This document shows positions 16,813-28,800 of a stretch of DNA of 59,537 nt, piece by piece; the first letter of the stretch is position 1, and each line of letters opens with the position of its first letter. A program made the translations under genes and the position numbers. Source of the DNA: Cognatilysobacter terrigena (GTDB lineage: Bacteria; Pseudomonadota; Gammaproteobacteria; Xanthomonadales; Xanthomonadaceae); assembly GCF_004361065.1 (NCBI RefSeq), contig NZ_SELT01000020.1:1-59537 (forward strand). The letters run 5' to 3'. The notes under the pieces are model-generated. The model was not told the origin of the DNA. It saw only the letters and a list, made by a program, of their open reading frames with translations, and searched no databases.

Positions 16813-18798
16813 ATGGCGGTAACGCCCAAACCGGGCTTCCGGCCCGATATCGAAGGGTTGCGGGCGCTGGCAATAGTGCTGGTCGTCGCGTGCCACGCGG
16901 GACTGCCGGGCTTCGCCGGCGGGTTCATCGGCGTCGACGTGTTCTTCGTGATCTCCGGGTACGTGATCACGCGATTGCTCGTCTCCGAATGGGCGGCGAA
17001 CGGACGCGTCGATTTCACTGCGTTCTACGCGCGCCGCGCGAGACGTCTCGTCCCAGCACTGCTACTGATGCTCGGAGCGACGGGGTTCGCGGCCGCTGTA
17101 CTGCTCGCGCCGTGGGAACAGTCCGAGCAGTCGGTGTCCATTACGGCGGCCGCGCTTTGGATCAGCAACATCCGCTTCGCGCTTGCCGATCTCGACTATT
17201 TCGCGCCCGAAGGCGCGTCCAACGTGGTGCTTCATACCTGGTCGCTCGGCGTCGAGGAGCAGTTTTACCTCGTATGGCCCGCCTGGCTGCTCGCGTGTCT
17301 CGGCGCATGGAGCTGGCAACGCCGTAATGCCAGTACGAGTCAGCTGCTCGCAAGTCTCTCCGCCACGTTGCCAATCGCCCTCTTTCTAGCCGCAGCGATG
17401 ACAGTCGCTGCGCCGCGACTGGGCTTCTACATGATGCCGGCGCGATTCTGGCAATTCACTGTCGGTGCGCTCGTCTATGCGGCAGTCGACGAGCGTCGCC
17501 GCACAGCCGGTCCGCGGGCAGCGGCTTTTGTCGGCGTCGTCGGGTGCGCGTCAATCGGGCTCGCGTGCGCACTGATCGACAGTCGCACGTCGTATCCCAG
17601 TCCGTGGTCACTCGCACCGACCCTCGGGGCGGCGTTGCTTCTCGCCGCGGGCAGTCTGGCGCCAGGCAACGCCGTCAGTAACGTGTTGTCGACTCGCGCG
17701 GGGCAGGCCATCGGGCGTTTGTCGTACGGCTGGTACCTGTGGCACTGGCCACTACTCGTGCTTGGCAGCGGCGCCGTGATCGTGCCGAGCGTGTCACTGC
17801 GCATTGCACTCTCGCTCGCCGCGCTTGGCCTGGCTGCGATCTCCTATCGCCTCGTCGAACGGCCGCTGCGTCGCCCCGACGGCCGTCGCGCCGGGCAACT
17901 ACGCTCGCTGGCGACAGCGGTTTCGGCATTGCTCGCGGTGGCGCTCGGCGCGTACACGTGGGCACAGCATGTGCCGCGCTGGATGCACATCGCATCCCAG
18001 CAGCGAATCGAGGCGGCGCGGACGGATATACCTTCCATCTACGGGAAAGGCTGCGACGACTGGTACAACAGCGACCGCCTCATGCCGTGCATCGACGGCG
18101 ACCGGCACGCGCCCCATACGGCCGTGGTCCTAGGCGACAGCGTTGCATTGCAGTGGTATCCCGCACTCGCGAAAGTCTTCGCACGCGAAGGCTGGCGCCT
18201 CATCGTCCTGACCAAATCGTCGTGCCCGGCCGCAGATATCGACTTCGTCTACGAGCGGATCGGTCGGCGCTACGACGAGTGCACGCGATGGCGGCGTGCT
18301 GCGCTCGACTACGTTGTGCATGCGACGCGAGCGGACCTGGTCCTGATTGGTTCGTCGGCGGCGTATCCGTTTTCGCGGACCGAATGGTCGGCCGGTACGC
18401 GCAGTGTCCTGGCAAGTCTCGCTCCGGCCACACCCCGGATCTACGTGATTCGCCCAACGCCAATGCTTGGCTTTGACGGTCTTGCCTGCCTTGGTCGCCT
18501 CGCATGGCGCCCGGAATGGTTGCGCTCCGCGGCCGGCTGCTCCGTTCCTATGCAACATGCTTCGGCGTTCGACGGCGTGCGCGACGCGATTGCCGCGTAC
18601 CCGACGGTTCGCATTGTCGATCTCGATACAGACGTGTGTCCGAATGGGCGGTGCTCGGCCTATCGCGACGGCCGTATCGCCTATCGAGATGGCATGCACC
18701 TCACCGCATCGTTCGCGCAGACGTTCGAACCCCAATTCCGCCGTGCGCTGGAGCCCGGCATACGCGATGCGGAAGGTCAGCCGGTCGCGAGCCGCTGA
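16813..18798 (+). CDS. Acyltransferase-3 family membrane O-acetyltransferase with C-terminal SGNH domain (OafA/OatA-like)
   Basis: The predicted protein has 661 residues from ATG 16813. The N-terminal ~370 residues form a multi-helix acyltransferase-3 domain: FRPDIEGLRALAIVLVV, FIGVDVFFVISGYVITRLL and HTWSLGVEEQFYLVWP. The C-terminal ~220 residues are an SGNH/GDSL-like esterase domain with VVLGDSVALQWYP (nucleophile serine) and DGMHLTASFAQTF (Asp-x2-His pair). Such fusions O-acetylate periplasmic glycans such as O-antigen, with the SGNH domain handing over the acetyl group. It may modify the glycan made by the 4.7-12.6 kb operon. It follows pilD closely and overlaps coaE by 22 bases tail to tail. 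Confidence 0.9.
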   Translation: MAVTPKPGFRPDIEGLRALAIVLVVACHAGLPGFAGGFIGVDVFFVISGYVITRLLVSEWAANGRVDFTAFYARRARRLVPALLLMLGATGFAAAVLLAPWEQSEQSVSITAAALWISNIRFALADLDYFAPEGASNVVLHTWSLGVEEQFYLVWPAWLLACLGAWSWQRRNASTSQLLASLSATLPIALFLAAAMTVAAPRLGFYMMPARFWQFTVGALVYAAVDERRRTAGPRAAAFVGVVGCASIGLACALIDSRTSYPSPWSLAPTLGAALLLAAGSLAPGNAVSNVLSTRAGQAIGRLSYGWYLWHWPLLVLGSGAVIVPSVSLRIALSLAALGLAAISYRLVERPLRRPDGRRAGQLRSLATAVSALLAVALGAYTWAQHVPRWMHIASQQRIEAARTDIPSIYGKGCDDWYNSDRLMPCIDGDRHAPHTAVVLGDSVALQWYPALAKVFAREGWRLIVLTKSSCPAADIDFVYERIGRRYDECTRWRRAALDYVVHATRADLVLIGSSAAYPFSRTEWSAGTRSVLASLAPATPRIYVIRPTPMLGFDGLACLGRLAWRPEWLRSAAGCSVPMQHASAFDGVRDAIAAYPTVRIVDLDTDVCPNGRCSAYRDGRIAYRDGMHLTASFAQTFEPQFRRALEPGIRDAEGQPVASR

Positions 18799-19388
18799 TA
18801 ACGCTCATGAAGGGCGTGGGCCTGATTGGTCAGTGCTTCGCGCGTTCCCGTGTTGACGACCACATCGTCCGCGATCGCCAGACGCTGCGCCCGGGTCGCC
18901 TGTGCAGCGATCATGCGGTCGGCGAGCGCGCCGTCGATTCCGTCACGGGCGATCAGGCGCTCGTGCTGCACTTCGACCGGCACGTCGACGACGAGGATGC
19001 GGGAAAAGTAGGGATATGACGCACGCCCGCCGCCTTCGGCCAGCAGCGGGATCGCCGCGACGACGTAGGGCGATGTCGCCTCGCGGCACCGCTGCTCGAT
19101 CGTGCTGCGGACCAGCGGATGCACGATCGCTTCGAGCGCAGCGCGCGCGTCGGGTGCGTCGAAGACGCGTCGTCGCAGTGCGGCGCGGTCGAGCTGGCCG
19201 TCGGGTTGCAGGACATCGGCGCCGAAGCGTGCGACGACCGCCGCCAGCCCGGGCGTGCCCGGCGCTACGACCTCGCGCGCAATGACGTCGGCATCGACCA
19301 CCTCGATACCTCGCGCTTCGAACTGCCGCGCGACTTCCGATTTGCCGCACGCGATGCCGCCGGTCAGGCCGATGACATAGGGCTGCAT
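18777..19388 (-). CDS. coaE: Dephospho-CoA kinase
   Basis: The 203-residue enzyme performs the last step of coenzyme A synthesis, phosphorylating dephospho-CoA. The P-loop GLTGGIACGKS is at about 7-17, followed by VVDADVIAREVV (the DAD substrate site), VHPLVRSTIEQ and the lid/CoA region. ATG 19388 is chosen because the P-loop begins a few residues later; the frame is open upstream but antisense to the Nudix-ThiE gene. The 3' end overlaps the acyltransferase stop. In many gammaproteobacteria coaE follows pilD on the same strand; here it is inverted relative to pilD. Confidence 0.96.
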   Translation of the reverse strand: MQPYVIGLTGGIACGKSEVARQFEARGIEVVDADVIAREVVAPGTPGLAAVVARFGADVLQPDGQLDRAALRRRVFDAPDARAALEAIVHPLVRSTIEQRCREATSPYVVAAIPLLAEGGGRASYPYFSRILVVDVPVEVQHERLIARDGIDGALADRMIAAQATRAQRLAIADDVVVNTGTREALTNQAHALHERYQRLATG

Positions 19389-19407
19389 GGCGACCTCCGC
19401 GTCCAGC

Positions 19408-20361
19408 CTAGCCGACATCGAAGAAGCCGCGGATGCCGGCCACGCCTTGCGCGCCGTGGCCACGCGCGATGTCGATGTCGGCCGGGCCGACCCCACCGAT
19501 GGCATAAAGGGGCAGCGACGTGTGTTCACGCAAGGCCGCGAAGCCGGTCCAGCCCATGGGCGACTTGTCGGGATGCGATGGCGTGGCGGCGACATGGCCC
19601 AGCACCGCAAAGTCGCATCCCAAGCGTTCGGCCGCCGCGAGGTCGTGGGCGTCGTGGCAGGACGCGCCGACGAGCACGTCGGGACCGAGCGGTCGTGCAT
19701 CCAAGGTGCCGAGCTGGGCGGCGCGCAGGTGGACGCCGATGCGGAGGCGTCGCGCGGTTTCGATGTCCCCGTTGAGCAGGACCTCGGCGCCCACGGCACG
19801 GCAGCGCTCGATGGCGCGCTCGACGGCGGATCGCCAGCGTTCCGGTGGCGTCCCCGGCGAACGCAGCTGCACGCGACGGACACCGCTGTCGAGCGCTGAC
19901 GCCAGCCGCTCGAGCCATGGATCCAGATCGTCGCCGAGCGCAGGCGTCACCGCGTACACCGGCGATTGCAGCAGCGCCGCGACCACCGGGCGATCCGCCG
20001 GCGGCATGTCGTAGCGCGCGAGCTTGTCGGCGGGCACCCAGGCGAGCGCCTGCCCTTCCCGTCCACGCACGGCGCCGGTCCATGCCTCGACGATGCGCAC
20101 GTCGAGCACGAGCGCCTTGTCCGGGTACTGCTGCGGCACGCGGATGAGCGCAGCGCCAACGCGCGCGTCGATGCCGAGCTCCTCGTGCAGCTCGCGAGCA
20201 AGCGCCTGCTCGGGTGTCTCGCCCGGCTCGCATTTGCCGCCCGGAAATTCCCAGAGCCCGGCGAGGTCGCGACCTTCGGTACGCCGCGCCAGCAGCACGC
20301 GGCCACGGGCGTCGCGAATGACCCCCGCGACGACGTGGATCGAGCGACGCGCCTCAGCCAT
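19408..20361 (-). CDS. Nudix hydrolase fused to a thiamine-phosphate-synthase-like domain
   Basis: This 317-residue two-domain protein has an N-terminal MutT-like Nudix domain (about 5-130) with the box GGKCEPGETPEQALARELHE continuing EELGI. The C-terminal half (about 135-317) is a TMP-TENI (ThiE-like) barrel with VRRVQLRSPGT, LLNGDIETARRLRIGVHL, GASCHDAHDLAAAERLG and LPLYAIGGV. It probably cleans oxidised nucleotides (8-oxo-dGTP type); whether the ThiE-like half has TMP synthase activity is unclear. The same fusion near secA is common in gammaproteobacteria. It lies 19 bases upstream of coaE and probably shares a transcript with it. Confidence 0.9.
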   Translation of the reverse strand: MAEARRSIHVVAGVIRDARGRVLLARRTEGRDLAGLWEFPGGKCEPGETPEQALARELHEELGIDARVGAALIRVPQQYPDKALVLDVRIVEAWTGAVRGREGQALAWVPADKLARYDMPPADRPVVAALLQSPVYAVTPALGDDLDPWLERLASALDSGVRRVQLRSPGTPPERWRSAVERAIERCRAVGAEVLLNGDIETARRLRIGVHLRAAQLGTLDARPLGPDVLVGASCHDAHDLAAAERLGCDFAVLGHVAATPSHPDKSPMGWTGFAALREHTSLPLYAIGGVGPADIDIARGHGAQGVAGIRGFFDVG

Positions 20362-20430
20362 GGCCCGGACACGACACCGGCGCGACCGTGAGGCCGCGCC
20401 GGCGAGGGGTACCGCGTGCGCGTTGTCCGG

Positions 20431-23160
<2,730 letters not shown>

Positions 23161-23212
23161 GACGGACCGGTTGAAAAAGGGGCTGCAGCGACGTTCGAGC
23201 GTCGCCGCCAAT

Positions 23213-23237
23213 AAAAAAGGGCGCTGGGCGCCCTTTT
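23213..23237 (-). terminator. Rho-independent terminator between the M23 peptidase gene and secA
   Basis: AAAAGGGCGC (23215-23224) and its exact complement GCGCCCTTTT (23228-23237) form a 10-bp stem with a 3-base loop. On the minus strand it is followed by a T-run (TTTTTTAT). It ends the M23 peptidase transcript just before secA; the A-tract on the other side means it may also work in the opposite direction. Confidence 0.88.
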
Positions 23238-23298
23238 ACGGCATCGCGGATTGTAGCTGGAGGCGGCGGACGGCGTTTACAAGCCGGCCGGCAGCGGG

Positions 23299-24201
23299 TC
23301 AGCCGCGCAGCGCGCCCTGAAGGAACGGGCGCGGATTCACCACGCGACCGTCCTGCCAGACTTCGAGATGCACGTGCGCGCCCGTCGACCGCCCGGTCGA
23401 GCCCGCCTTCGCGATCTCATCGCCCGCACGGACGAGTTCGCCCTGATGGCGCTCCAGTCGCGAGTTGTGCGCGTAGCGCGTCACATAGCCGTTGCCGTGG
23501 TCGATCTCGACGACGTTGCCGTAGCCCGAGCGCTCGCCGACGAAGCTGACCACGCCATCGGCGACCGCGAGCACGGGGTCGCCGGTGTTCGCCGAGAAGT
23601 CGATGCCCTTGTGGAATTCGCCGCCGCCAGCGATCGGATCGGCACGATCGCCGAAGCCGGAGGTGACGTAGCTGTCGAGCACCGGCGCGCGCGAGGGCAC
23701 GGCGGCCAACGTGAGCTTGCGATCGGTCAGCAGCGTGTCCAGCACGGTCAGCTGGTCACCCGAGCTGCGCAGCTGTCGCGACAGCAGGTCGAGGCTCTGG
23801 CCCAGCTCGGCCTTCGGCATGTCGTGGACCGGGCCCGCGCCGCCGACGCCGACCGGGCGGTCGAAGTCGAATTCGCCGTCCTTGAGGCCGCCCATGCGGG
23901 TGAGGCGTTCGCCGAGCGCGTTCAGGCGGTTGGCCTGCGCCTGCAGCTCGCCGACGCGCGCCGCCAGTGCATTGACCTCGCGCTGCGCCTGCCCCGGCGC
24001 AAGGCGCGCCTGCGCCAGCTGCTGCTGGTAGTGCTGGCCGGAGATGGCCGAGCCGGCGACGCCGCCGGCGACCAGCAGCGCGAGGCCGCCGGCCATGAAG
24101 ATCGAGAGCGCCAGCGCCGGGCGCCGGGCTGCACGCTCGCCGAGGACGGCAAGCGCGTCGCTGATGAGATCGCGGGGATTTACGATGGCCGAAACGCTCA
24201 T
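23299..24201 (-). CDS. M23 family (LytM-like) peptidoglycan metallopeptidase, membrane-anchored
   Basis: The protein has 300 residues. A short cytoplasmic N-terminus (MSVSAIVNPRDLISDAL) leads into a membrane helix around 30-52. A coiled-coil stretch follows (about 60-115, QREVNALAARVGELQAQANRL form), and then a C-terminal LytM domain. Zinc ligands are visible in EFHKGIDFSANTGDPV (H and D) and in GAHVHLEVWQ (HxH). It would cut peptide cross-links or activate amidases in the periplasm. It starts only 7 bases from the divergent DUF721 gene. The lpxC-DUF721-M23-secA order is the one seen in Pseudomonas. No EnvC/NlpD partner features are evident. Confidence 0.92.
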   Translation of the reverse strand: MSVSAIVNPRDLISDALAVLGERAARRPALALSIFMAGGLALLVAGGVAGSAISGQHYQQQLAQARLAPGQAQREVNALAARVGELQAQANRLNALGERLTRMGGLKDGEFDFDRPVGVGGAGPVHDMPKAELGQSLDLLSRQLRSSGDQLTVLDTLLTDRKLTLAAVPSRAPVLDSYVTSGFGDRADPIAGGGEFHKGIDFSANTGDPVLAVADGVVSFVGERSGYGNVVEIDHGNGYVTRYAHNSRLERHQGELVRAGDEIAKAGSTGRSTGAHVHLEVWQDGRVVNPRPFLQGALRG

Positions 24202-24208
24202 AGGTCCG

Positions 24209-24631
24209 ATGTCAGATTCCACGCCCAGATCCCGGAAGAAGGCCACCGGTCCCGTCCGTGCACCGCTCGATGCGTTGCTGGATGGACCGGGCGGCGACCC
24301 CGTGCGTCGAGCCCTGTGGCTCGATGACCTGGACGGTCGATTACGCCCATGCCTGCCGGAAGGACTGGCCGCGCACGCGCGGCTCGCGAACTTCGATCGC
24401 GGCAGACTCGTGTTTGTCGTCGACGCTCCGGTCTGGCAGGCCAAGCTGCGGCTGGCCATCCCGGAACTCCTTCATGCGGCCCGATCCATCGGGCTTGCTG
24501 CGGACGACGTCGTGATCAGGACATCGCCGGGGACGTCCACCGACCGACCGGTCAGGGCACCTCGTCCCATGTCCGCCGAAACGCAGAAGGCGCTGCAGGC
24601 GGCGTTGGCATCGCTGAGGGACGCCGAATAG
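24209..24631 (+). CDS. DUF721 protein, DciA-like (candidate DnaB helicase loader)
   Basis: The predicted protein has 140 residues. The core (about 25-95) contains LWLDDLDGRLRPCLPEGLAAH, RLANFDRGRLVFVVDAPVWQAKLR and LAIPELLHA, which matches the KH-like DUF721 fold with its conserved PxxWAxxLR-type segment. DUF721 corresponds to DciA, which loads the replicative helicase in bacteria without DnaC. ATG 24209 is 7 bases from the divergent M23 start; upstream in-frame codons would run into that gene. The C-terminal tail (MSAETQKALQAALASL) is helical. Helicase loading is a family inference. Confidence 0.85.
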   Translation: MSDSTPRSRKKATGPVRAPLDALLDGPGGDPVRRALWLDDLDGRLRPCLPEGLAAHARLANFDRGRLVFVVDAPVWQAKLRLAIPELLHAARSIGLAADDVVIRTSPGTSTDRPVRAPRPMSAETQKALQAALASLRDAE

Positions 24632-24888
24632 GTCCCGTACGCGTGATGCCCCTCCCGTACGGCACGGTATCCGGACGGCGAAGTGGCGCATCGTACGCAG
24701 CCCCGGAGGCGGGGGTGTTAACAGCCCGGTAAGCGAGGCGACGGTTTCGTTAAGACCGGGTTATTCGTCACCGGAAATTCACCCGGGTGACGACGAACGG
24801 TCGTGATGCCTGCCCCGAAACGACCGCGGCGCGAACCCGAGGGCCGCGCCGCGCAATGCAAGTCGTTGATTGGAAAGGCCGAGGCCGA

Positions 24889-25812
24889 TCAGATCGTCCC
24901 GAGCGCCGGCAGGCCGGCCGAGCCGAAGACCACGGGCGTCGGCTCGGAGTCGGTGAAGGTCACCTCCTCCCACGCGCCCTGCTCCGCCAGCAACGCCCGC
25001 ACCAGCTTGTTGTTGAGGGCGTGGCCCGACTTGTAGCCCTCATAGGCACCGATGATCGGGTGACCGGCGAGATACAGGTCGCCGACGGCATCGAGGATCT
25101 TGTGACGCACGAATTCGTCGGCGTAACGCAGGCCGTCGTCGTTCAGCACGCGGAACTCGTCGAGCACGATCGCGTTGTCCATCGAGCCGCCGAGGCCGAG
25201 GTTGCGCTCGCGCATGTACTCGAGGTCGCGCATGAAACCGAACGTGCGTGCACGGCTCACTTCGCGGATGTAGGCCTCGGTCGAGAAATCGACGACCGCG
25301 CGCGACTGCGACGCCGGGATGGCCGGGTGGTCGAACTGCACGGTGAAGCCGATGCGGAAGCCGTCATGCGGCGTGAAGCGCGCGAACTTGTCGCCCTCAC
25401 GCACCTCGACCTCGCGTGTCACGCGGATGAAGCGCTTCGGCTTCTCCTGCTCGGCGATGCCCGCCGATTGCAGAAGGAACACGAACGGGCCTGCAGAGCC
25501 GTCCATGATCGGCACTTCGGCCGCGGACAGCTCGATGTAGCAGTTGTCGATGCCGAGGCCGGCGAGCGCGGACAGCAGATGTTCGACGGTCTGGATCTTC
25601 GCCGGGCCGCAGCTCAGGCCGGTGCAGAGGATCGTCTCGGTGACGAGGTCGGCACGTCCCGGAACGTCGACGACCGGATCGAGGTCGGTGCGACGGAAGA
25701 CGATGCCGGTGTCGACCGGTGCCGGGCGCAGCGTCATGAACACCTTTTCGCCGCTATGCAGACCGACGCCGGTCGCGCGGATGGTGTTCTTCAGGGTGCG
25801 CTGACGCAGCAT
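24889..25812 (-). CDS. lpxC: UDP-3-O-acyl-N-acetylglucosamine deacetylase
   Basis: The 307-residue zinc enzyme catalyses the committed step of lipid A synthesis. It begins [21 protein letters not shown]. The zinc and catalytic residues are in [16 protein letters not shown] (first His), [16 protein letters not shown] (His and Asp) and [14 protein letters not shown] (general acid/base His). Length is standard. It lies downstream of ftsZ on the same strand but is separated by 352 bases with a terminator, so it is probably transcribed on its own. The 257 bases between its stop and the DUF721 stop hold nothing recognised. Confidence 0.98.
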   Translation of the reverse strand: MLRQRTLKNTIRATGVGLHSGEKVFMTLRPAPVDTGIVFRRTDLDPVVDVPGRADLVTETILCTGLSCGPAKIQTVEHLLSALAGLGIDNCYIELSAAEVPIMDGSAGPFVFLLQSAGIAEQEKPKRFIRVTREVEVREGDKFARFTPHDGFRIGFTVQFDHPAIPASQSRAVVDFSTEAYIREVSRARTFGFMRDLEYMRERNLGLGGSMDNAIVLDEFRVLNDDGLRYADEFVRHKILDAVGDLYLAGHPIIGAYEGYKSGHALNNKLVRALLAEQGAWEEVTFTDSEPTPVVFGSAGLPALGTI

Positions 25813-26164
25813 GGGTCGTGGTCGAGCCTGGTATTAGCCGGTCGGAAAAGTTAACACGGGGTCCGCTGAACCTGAACGGAAAACCCGGCACGGGCTGTTT
25901 CACCGACGGCTTATAAGCGGGACCCGCCGTGAACGGAAAGTCATGCGGACCGGTTGGGGCACTGATGCGCCGACGGCCGGTCACCGAAGACGCAAAACGG
26001 TGGGATGCCACGACGGCATCCCACCCCAATCGACGGCCGACGGACAGGCGGCCGAAGTAGTCGACGTCGCGCGTGCGACGTGTGCTGCAGCCGATGCGAT
26101 GCACGCATCGGCATGACGACTAATCGCGAGAGGGCCCGCCATCGCGGCCCGCTCGCGCGGTGCG
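25813..26164. other. Intergenic region between ftsZ and lpxC
   Basis: These 352 bases contain the ftsZ terminator hairpin (25994-26025) and otherwise no gene-like frame. The half nearest lpxC should carry the lpxC promoter and leader, but no clear -35/-10 pair is visible. The half nearest ftsZ is simple GC-rich sequence. Confidence 0.6.
25994..26025 (-). terminator. Rho-independent terminator downstream of ftsZ
   Basis: GGTGGGATGCC (25999-26009) pairs perfectly with GGCATCCCACC (26015-26025) across a 5-base loop. On the minus strand, the direction of ftsZ transcription, it is followed by GTTTTGCG. The T-run is short but the 11-bp stem is strong. It lies about 140 bases past the ftsZ stop and should separate the dcw cluster from lpxC. 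Confidence 0.82.
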
Positions 26165-27394
26165 TCAGTCCGCCTGGCGACGCAGGAAGGCCGGGATGTC
26201 GAGGTAGCTGTCGCCACCGAAATCCGCGACCGCCGGGGTCGACGCCGGTGCGGACGGCGCTGCGTCGACGCGCGTGCGCAGGCCGCTGGTGAAGCTCGGC
26301 ACGCCGCTCGAGACGTTCGGCGAGTACGCGTTCGCGACTTCGTCGATCGGCAGACCCGTGGTGCCATCGCGCTTGCTCGCGACGACCTGCATCTGCGGAC
26401 GACGCTGCGGCTCGAACGTGCTCGCGCGCGCGGCGTTGCGGTTGAGGCCCGTCGCCACGACGGTGACGCGCACTTCGTCCTGCATGTCCGGATCGAGCAC
26501 GGTGCCGATGACGACCGTCGCGTCCTCCGACGCGAACTGCTCGACCGTGCGGCCGACTTCGTCGAACTCGGCCATCGTGAAGTCTGGGCCGGCAGTGATG
26601 TTGACGAGGATGCCGTTCGCGCCCGACAGGTTGACGTCGTCGAGCAGCGGGTTCTGGATCGCCGCTTCGGCCGCAGCCTGCGCGCGATCGTCGCCACGCG
26701 CGGCGCCCGTACCCATCATCGCGAGACCCATCTCGCTCATGACGGTGCGCACGTCGGCGAAGTCGACGTTGATCAGGCCCGGACGGACGATGAGATCGGC
26801 GATGCCCTGCACGGCGCCGAGCAGCACGTCGTTCGCGGCGCGGAACGCCTGGATCATCGTCGCGTTGCGACCGAGCACGGTGATCAGCTTCTCGTTCGGA
26901 ATCGTGATCAGCGAGTCGCAGTGGTGCGACAGCTCCTCGATGCCCTTGAGCGCGACCTGCATGCGGCGGCGGCCTTCGAACGGGAACGGCTTGGTCACGA
27001 CGGCGACGGTCAGGATGCCCATCTCCTTCGCGAGCTGCGCGACGACCGGCGCGGCGCCGGTGCCGGTGCCGCCGCCCATGCCGGCGGTGATGAACACCAT
27101 GTCGGCGCCCTGCAGCGCGTCCATGATGCGGTCGCGATCTTCCAGCGCGGCCTGGCGGCCGACTTCCGGATTCGCGCCTGCGCCGAGGCCCTTGGTGACG
27201 TTGCCGCCGAGCTGCAGCTGCAGCTTCGCGCCGCAGTTCTTGATCGCCTGCGAGTCGGTGTTGGCGGTGATGAACTCCACGCCGTCAACGCTGCTGTTGA
27301 CCATGTGGGCCACGGCGTTGCCGCCGCCACCGCCCACGCCCACCACCTTGATGACGGCATTCGGCGCCATCTTCTCGACCAGTTCGAATTGCAT
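26165..27394 (-). CDS. ftsZ: Cell division tubulin-like GTPase FtsZ
   Basis: The 409-residue GTPase polymerises into the division ring. It begins [20 protein letters not shown]; the tubulin signature GGGTGTG appears as [16 protein letters not shown], and the T7 catalytic loop is [15 protein letters not shown]. The C-terminal tail [11 protein letters not shown] is the conserved peptide that binds FtsA and ZipA. ATG 27394 has a GAGG Shine-Dalgarno; the frame is open ten codons further upstream without homology. It follows ftsA after 167 AT-richer bases, which may contain an extra ftsZ promoter. Confidence 0.98.
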   Translation of the reverse strand: MQFELVEKMAPNAVIKVVGVGGGGGNAVAHMVNSSVDGVEFITANTDSQAIKNCGAKLQLQLGGNVTKGLGAGANPEVGRQAALEDRDRIMDALQGADMVFITAGMGGGTGTGAAPVVAQLAKEMGILTVAVVTKPFPFEGRRRMQVALKGIEELSHHCDSLITIPNEKLITVLGRNATMIQAFRAANDVLLGAVQGIADLIVRPGLINVDFADVRTVMSEMGLAMMGTGAARGDDRAQAAAEAAIQNPLLDDVNLSGANGILVNITAGPDFTMAEFDEVGRTVEQFASEDATVVIGTVLDPDMQDEVRVTVVATGLNRNAARASTFEPQRRPQMQVVASKRDGTTGLPIDEVANAYSPNVSSGVPSFTSGLRTRVDAAPSAPASTPAVADFGGDSYLDIPAFLRRQAD

Positions 27395-27561
27395 GTCCGT
27401 TGTCCTCGTTGTTGGTGCAGGCATTCGTTACGTCCCCGATGCCCGCTTTATTTGATGTCTATTGTTGCTGATGTACGAAACGCTTTGTGTTGTCGCTACG
27501 AAAATTTCTTCGACTTTTCTTCGTTGTCACCGCCCACGCACGACGACGACGCGCTCTGCCC

Positions 27562-28800
27562 TCAGAACTCGCCGCGATACCAGTTCTTCAATCGACTCAG
27601 GAAGCCGCCTGCACGACCGGTCGGCAGCATCGGCCGACGCGGGTTCTCGATCTGGCTGCCCATGAGCAGCAGGCCCACGCCGCTGGCGTGCACCGGATTG
27701 CCGACGACTTCGCCCAACCCCGTGACGTGCTGCGGAATGCCCACGCGCACCGGCATCTGCAGCATCTCTTCCGCGAGTTCCACGACGCCTTCCATCTTCG
27801 ACGCGCCACCCGTCAGCACCATGCCGGCGCGGACGTGCTGCTCGAAGCCAGAGCGGCGCAGCTCGGCCTGCACCATCTCGAAGATTTCCTCGTAACGCGC
27901 CTGCACCGCCTGCGCGAGCGATGCGCGCGGCATGCGACGCGGCGGGCGGTCGCCCACGCTCGGCACCTGGATCGACTCTTCCGCAGTCGCCATCTGCGCC
28001 AGCGCGCACGCGTAGCGGACCTTGATCTGCTCGGCTTCCGGCGTCGGCGTGCGCAGCATGTGCGCGATGTCCTCGGTGACCTTGTCGCCGGCGATCGGCA
28101 GGCTCGCGCTGTGCGCGATCGCACCCTGCACGAACACCGCGATGTCGGTCGTGCCCGCGCCGATGTCGACGCAGACCACGCCGAGCTCGCGCTCGTCCGG
28201 CGTCAGCACCGCCTGCGACGAGGCGAGCACCGACAGGATCAGGTCGTCCACTGCGAGGCCGCACTTCTGCACGCACTTGCTGATGTTGGCGGCCGCCGAC
28301 TGCGCGCAGATCACCAGGTGGGCATGCACCTCGAGGCGCACGCCGGTCATGCCGACCGGGTTGCGGATGCCTTCCTGCGAGTCGTCGAGCACGTAGTCGC
28401 GCGGGATAGCGTGCAGGATCTTCTGGTCCGCCGGGATCGCGACGGCCTTCGCCGCTTCGAGCACGCGATCGAGGTCGGCGTACGTGACCTCGTTGTTGTC
28501 GCGGATCGGCGCGATGCCCTGCGAGTTCCGGCACTGGATGTGGCTGCCGGAGATCGAGGCGTAGACCGAGCGGATCTCGCAGCCGGCCATCAGCTCGGCT
28601 TCCTCGATCGCGCGCTGGATGGACTGCACCGTCGAATCGATGTCGACGACGACGCCGCGGCGCATGCCGCGCGATTCGTGCGAGCCGAGTCCGATCACTT
28701 CGATCGGCTGGCCGGGCAGATATTCGCCGACCAACGCCGTCACCTTGGAGGTGCCGATGTCGAGGCCGACGATCAGTGATTTGTCGCCCTTGCGGTTCAT
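27562..28800 (-). CDS. ftsA: Cell division protein FtsA (actin-like FtsZ anchor)
   Basis: The 412-residue ATPase of the actin fold tethers FtsZ to the membrane. Visible motifs are IVGLDIGTSKVTALVGE (phosphate 1), VCVDIGAGTTDIAVFV (phosphate 2) and VLTGGASKMEGVVELAE (adenosine). The C-terminal helix SRLKNWYRGEF is the amphipathic membrane-targeting tail. The start ATG 28800 overlaps the ftsQ stop by 4 bases (ATGA); longer in-frame extensions run antisense-like through ftsQ and lack homology. Confidence 0.98.
   Translation of the reverse strand: MNRKGDKSLIVGLDIGTSKVTALVGEYLPGQPIEVIGLGSHESRGMRRGVVVDIDSTVQSIQRAIEEAELMAGCEIRSVYASISGSHIQCRNSQGIAPIRDNNEVTYADLDRVLEAAKAVAIPADQKILHAIPRDYVLDDSQEGIRNPVGMTGVRLEVHAHLVICAQSAAANISKCVQKCGLAVDDLILSVLASSQAVLTPDERELGVVCVDIGAGTTDIAVFVQGAIAHSASLPIAGDKVTEDIAHMLRTPTPEAEQIKVRYACALAQMATAEESIQVPSVGDRPPRRMPRASLAQAVQARYEEIFEMVQAELRRSGFEQHVRAGMVLTGGASKMEGVVELAEEMLQMPVRVGIPQHVTGLGEVVGNPVHASGVGLLLMGSQIENPRRPMLPTGRAGGFLSRLKNWYRGEF

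Noticed and set aside
20377-20402. 8-bp inverted repeat CCGGCGCG/CGCGCCGG between the Nudix-ThiE gene and secA.
   Set aside because: There is no T-run on the minus strand. It could be chance in GC-rich sequence.
27395-27561. AT-richer gap between ftsA and ftsZ examined for a specific ftsZ promoter.
   Set aside because: Several weak -10-like strings are present but no supported -35/-10 pair, so no promoter is listed.
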